Assembly: GCF_001307155.1 (NCBI RefSeq) | Contig: NZ_CP012830.1 | Span: 6,136,501 to 6,200,500 of the forward strand | From: Pseudomonas fluorescens | Lineage (GTDB): Bacteria > Pseudomonadota > Gammaproteobacteria > Pseudomonadales > Pseudomonadaceae | DNA length: 64,000 nt | Direction of reading: 5' to 3' | In this document: positions 61,151-64,000 of the stretch, one piece after another | How the letters are laid out: each line of letters opens with the position of its first letter | Numbering within the stretch: position 1 is the first letter of the stretch | Program-made: the position numbers and the translations under genes | Notes under the pieces: model-generated | Told to the model about the DNA's origin: nothing | The model's database searches: none | What the model saw: only the letters and a program-made list of their open reading frames with translations

Positions 61151-62113
61151 ATGAAGGCATTTTTAATTGATCGCTATGGCAAGAACACCGGGCGCATTGG
61201 CGAAGTGCCCGCCCCCGCGGTGGGCGCCCGCGACGTCTTGATTGAGGTACACGCCAGCAGCGTCAACCAGTTGGATTCGAAGATCCGCAAAGGCGAATTC
61301 AAACTGATCTTGCCCTATTCATTTCCGCTGGTACTGGGCAATGACCTGGCGGGCATCGTGGTTGAGGTTGGCTCGCACGTGAAACGCTTCAAACCGGGAG
61401 ATGAAGTCTACGCTCGCCCGCCCGAAGCGCGGATCGGGACGTTCGCCCAATTGATCGCCGTAAACGAAAACGCGATCGCCCTGAAACCTGCCAATACCAA
61501 CATGGCACAAGCCGCGTCCATCCCCTTGGTCGCGCTGACCGCCTGGCAAGTACTGGTCGAATCCGCCCAACTGAAAAAGGGCCAGAAAGTGCTGATCCAC
61601 GCTGGCTCCGGTGGTGTCGGTACCCTCGCCATCCAACTTGCCAAACACCTCGGCGCCTTTGTCGCGACCACCACCAGCACCGCGAATGTCGAATGGGTGA
61701 AGGCGCTGGGGGCCGACCTGGTGATCGACTACGACGTGGTGTTGAACAGCCTCGGCGCAGACGTACTGGAGAAGTCACTCAAGGTCCTCAAGCCCGATGG
61801 CCAGCTCATTTCCATCTCAGGGCCACCCACTGCGAAGTTCGCGCAGGAGCAAGGGTTGTCCTGGCCATTGCAGCAAGTCATGCGCCTGCTGAGCCTCGGT
61901 ATTCGGCGCAAGGCACGCAAGCAGGACGTCAGCTACGCGTTCGTGTTCATGCGCGCAAATGGCACCCAGCTGCAACAAATCACCGCGCTCATTGAGGCCG
62001 GAATCATCAAACCTGTAGTTGACCGCTCCTTCCCCTTTGAATCTACGGCAGAGGCATTGAAGTACGTCGAGCAGGGACGAGCCAAGGGCAAGGTCGTTGT
62101 TACGATCAAATGA
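61151..62113 (+). CDS. Zinc-independent quinone oxidoreductase-like MDR protein
   Basis: 320 residues of the medium-chain dehydrogenase/reductase family. It starts MKAFLIDRYGKNTGRIGEVP and has NQLDSKIRKGEF, LGNDLAGIVVEVGSHVKRFKPGDEV and the nucleotide-binding motif HAGSGGVGTLAIQLAKHLGA near residue 155. No catalytic zinc ligands are apparent, so it fits the quinone oxidoreductase/zeta-crystallin-like branch. It uses NADPH to reduce quinones or enals. It follows the hydrolase by 68 bases. Confidence 0.92.
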   Translation: MKAFLIDRYGKNTGRIGEVPAPAVGARDVLIEVHASSVNQLDSKIRKGEFKLILPYSFPLVLGNDLAGIVVEVGSHVKRFKPGDEVYARPPEARIGTFAQLIAVNENAIALKPANTNMAQAASIPLVALTAWQVLVESAQLKKGQKVLIHAGSGGVGTLAIQLAKHLGAFVATTTSTANVEWVKALGADLVIDYDVVLNSLGADVLEKSLKVLKPDGQLISISGPPTAKFAQEQGLSWPLQQVMRLLSLGIRRKARKQDVSYAFVFMRANGTQLQQITALIEAGIIKPVVDRSFPFESTAEALKYVEQGRAKGKVVVTIK

Positions 62114-62155
62114 CTACGCCATCTATCGATGAGTCGACCGCAGAGGCAAAGACGC

Positions 62156-63010
62156 TCAAGCCCTGCGCGTAGAGCAATACGCCACAATGAGCTGAGTGAC
62201 CGCTGCCGCAATCGCCTGATCCGCTTCAGGAGAGGTGAACAACCGAAATTGCACATCCGGTAAATCCGGTAACCCTTGTTCGGCCCCAAGAGCCACCAGT
62301 CCTTGCCCCAACTGGCTGAGAGGCATGGGCGCGACCGCGAAGCCTGCAAGCGCCGCCGCCCGCAACCCGGCAGCGCTGCTGCATAACATCGCCGTGCGTT
62401 GGGCGATCCCCGCCTGGGCCAGCCGTGTCAGCGCTGTCTCTCGATAAGGGCACGGCTCGGGGAACAGGGCCAACGGCAATGGCGTCGGTAACCGGGTGAC
62501 GGGTTGCGCCGACCAGGCCCACACCAGCGGTTCTTGCCACAGCAGTAACCCCGCTTCGCTGGTTTCGCATAGAGAACCGATGACCAGTTCCAGATGGCCT
62601 TGCTTCATCAGGTTCAGCAACGTGCCAGGAATGCCCACCTGCACGTCGATTTCCAGGCCCGGGTACTGCGCCGCGAAATCCTGAAAAGTGCGCAATAACC
62701 GCGATTCGACAAAATCCTCGGACACCCCGATCCGCAGCCGTCCGTGAAACGGCGTGCGCGTCAGTTCTGCCCAGGCATCACGGTTCAGCACAAGGATCGT
62801 GCGCGCATAAGAGACCAGGCGTTCGCCATCGGGAGTCAATTGCTGGGAGCGGGTGGTGCGCGTCAACAGCGGTTTACCAATCTGCTCTTCCAATCGCCGC
62901 ATGTGGCCACTGACCGCAGACTGAGTGAGGTGCAGCTTCTGGGCGGCACGGCTGAAGCCTTGTTCATCGACGACAGTGACAAATGTCTTGAGCAGCAGTG
63001 CATCGAACAT
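62156..63010 (-). CDS. LysR-family transcriptional regulator
   Basis: 284 residues from the ATG at 63010 (MFDALLLKTFVTVVDEQGFS). The HTH includes AAQKLHLTQSAVSGHMRRLEEQIGKPLL. The effector domain starts near residue 88 (GRLRIGVSEDFVESRLLRTF). It is divergent from the azoreductase gene across 104 bases and is likely its regulator. A TTG at 63028 is possible but less likely. Confidence 0.92.
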   Translation of the reverse strand: MFDALLLKTFVTVVDEQGFSRAAQKLHLTQSAVSGHMRRLEEQIGKPLLTRTTRSQQLTPDGERLVSYARTILVLNRDAWAELTRTPFHGRLRIGVSEDFVESRLLRTFQDFAAQYPGLEIDVQVGIPGTLLNLMKQGHLELVIGSLCETSEAGLLLWQEPLVWAWSAQPVTRLPTPLPLALFPEPCPYRETALTRLAQAGIAQRTAMLCSSAAGLRAAALAGFAVAPMPLSQLGQGLVALGAEQGLPDLPDVQFRLFTSPEADQAIAAAVTQLIVAYCSTRRA

Positions 63011-63114
63011 AGTTTTATTCGTGATCAATGGTGTTGGTATTTACGATTTATATTTCAAATCCAACTATGTTGCAATGCGCCCACTGCCCTACCCCCCACC
63101 ACTCGAGGCGCACC

Positions 63115-63756
63115 ATGACGACTCTTCTGCACATTGAATGTTCTCCGCGCAAGCAGCGCTCGGCCTCCCTTGAAGTCGCCCGTAGCTTCATTGCGCGTTA
63201 CCAAGAACACGCCCCAGACACCGAAATCATCACGCTCGACCTTTGGAACATGGCGTTACCGGAATTCGATGATCTGGCCATGGAGGCCAAATACGCCGGG
63301 CTCAATGGCACGCCTTTGACCCCGGCGCAACAAGACGCCTGGAATACCCTGAAAGAGCTGGCAAGTCACCTGCACCGCTCGGATGTGCTGGTGATGTCTG
63401 TACCGCTGTGGAACTTCAGCATTCCGTACAAGCTCAAGCACTTCATCGACCTGGTGTCGCAGAAAGACATCCTGTTCAGCGTTGACGCGGAGCGCGGTCT
63501 GGAAGGCATGTTGCTCAACAAAACCGCCGTGGTGATGTACGCCCGAGGCCTGGATTTTTCGGCGCGGTCGAGCACGCCGGCAACGCGCTTCGATTTTCAG
63601 AAGCCCTATATTGAAGCCTGGCTGAAATTTGTCGGCGTGACGGATGTGCATTCGGTGATCGTGGAGAAAACCATCCTGGGCGAAGACGTTGATCGCAGCG
63701 CGCGTGAGGCCGCGACTCAGCAGGCCAGGAGATTGGCAGACAGTATCTGTTGCTGA
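63115..63756 (+). CDS. azoR: FMN-dependent NADH-azoreductase
   Basis: 213 residues of the flavodoxin-like NQO family. The N-terminal FMN loop is LHIECSPRKQRSASLEVARSF and the second flavin segment is VPLWNFSIPYKLKHFIDLV near residue 100. AzoR enzymes reduce azo dyes and, more physiologically, quinones with NADH. The exporter gene at the right edge converges on it. There is no strong ribosome-binding site, only GAGGCGCACC. Confidence 0.9.
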   Translation: MTTLLHIECSPRKQRSASLEVARSFIARYQEHAPDTEIITLDLWNMALPEFDDLAMEAKYAGLNGTPLTPAQQDAWNTLKELASHLHRSDVLVMSVPLWNFSIPYKLKHFIDLVSQKDILFSVDAERGLEGMLLNKTAVVMYARGLDFSARSSTPATRFDFQKPYIEAWLKFVGVTDVHSVIVEKTILGEDVDRSAREAATQQARRLADSICC

Positions 63757-63787
63757 CGTTTCAGGGGCTCGGTTGGTGTGGGCTGTC

Positions 63788-64000
63788 TCACGCGACAGCT
63801 CGCGCTTTCGCGTATCGCACCAGGCCGATCTTGATGCCGATCAGTATGGGCGCGGCGACGACAAACAGCAGGGCCACGGCGTAGAACGCGGTGTCGAAGG
63901 CAATCACCGTGGCCTGACCTGACACGACCTTGCCCAAGAGGCTCGTCGCTGCCCTGCCAGCGGCCACTTGATCCATCCCCTTTCCCGCCAACATCGCCGT
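63788..64000 (-). CDS. C-terminal end of an EmrB/DHA2-type MFS exporter (partial, runs off right edge)
   Basis: The frame is open at the right edge. It contains LAGKGMDQVAAGRAATSLLGKVV and then a last membrane helix, AVALLFVVAAPILIGIKIGL, ending at a TGA (63788-63790). This tail resembles DHA2-family multidrug exporters. It probably exports toxic organic compounds. The rest lies outside the window. Confidence 0.7.
   Translation of the reverse strand, partial: TAMLAGKGMDQVAAGRAATSLLGKVVSGQATVIAFDTAFYAVALLFVVAAPILIGIKIGLVRYAKARAVA

Overview
The window reads as chromosomal DNA of a fluorescent-group Pseudomonas. It is GC-rich with tightly packed genes. It carries Pseudomonas-type palindromic repeats and families typical of that genus, including the 1-Cys peroxiredoxin LsfA, DUF6124 and DUF2986 proteins, many LysR, AraC, GntR and Lrp regulators, and several amine and amino-acid catabolic clusters. 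This assignment is inferred from gene content, not from a database search. I see no rRNA, prophage, intact insertion sequence or CRISPR array. There is one tRNA, tRNA-Gln(TTG), at about 8.2 kb.

Layout. 0-5.8 kb: an open-ended gene fuses a PLP aminotransferase to an ABC-transporter ATPase. A LysR regulator follows, divergent from an M20 amidohydrolase, a polar-amino-acid binding protein and a PhyH-type dioxygenase. 5.8-11.5 kb: a chemoreceptor, tRNA-Gln, lsfA, a GlxA-type regulator and two small conserved genes. 11.5-33.5 kb: a very large amine/amino-acid catabolic region. It holds an Lrp regulator, a HAD protein, GABA transaminase, a hydroxypyruvate reductase, a tartrate-dehydrogenase-like enzyme, succinate-semialdehyde dehydrogenase and an ArgE-like deacylase. 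It continues with a three-subunit opine/hydroxyproline-type flavoprotein dehydrogenase, a complete peptide-type ABC transporter, a PuuB-like oxidase, a type II HAD, an aldehyde dehydrogenase, a double-GNAT protein and a bicupin. From the transporter to the deacylase the genes overlap by a few bases or are 1-48 bases apart, so they are almost certainly one transcript.

33.5-46.2 kb: small accessory genes. A divergent LuxR regulator faces a nitrilase, a PotF-like binding protein and a DmpA-type peptidase. This stretch also has a P-loop kinase gene with a degenerate partial copy about 5.6 kb away, a degenerate GFA-type fragment and an intact GFA gene. It contains a DinB-like protein and a P1B-5-type metal ATPase ending in a hemerythrin domain. 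46.2-50.7 kb: a catabolic set of GntR regulator, two MFS carriers and a PDC-lactonase-like amidohydrolase. 50.7-57.3 kb: small hypothetical and secreted proteins, including one gene that looks broken by deletion and frameshift.

57.4-64 kb: an electrophile or quinone stress block with TetR, old yellow enzyme, SDR, alpha/beta hydrolase, quinone oxidoreductase, LysR, FMN azoreductase and the C-terminal end of an EmrB-type exporter.

How they may work together (inference). The central block could import an N-substituted amino acid or amine, oxidise it at the C-N bond, and pass the carbon through GABA transaminase and succinate-semialdehyde dehydrogenase to succinate. The strongest unusual features are the aminotransferase-ATPase fusion, this catabolic supercluster, and the hemerythrin-tailed ATPase.
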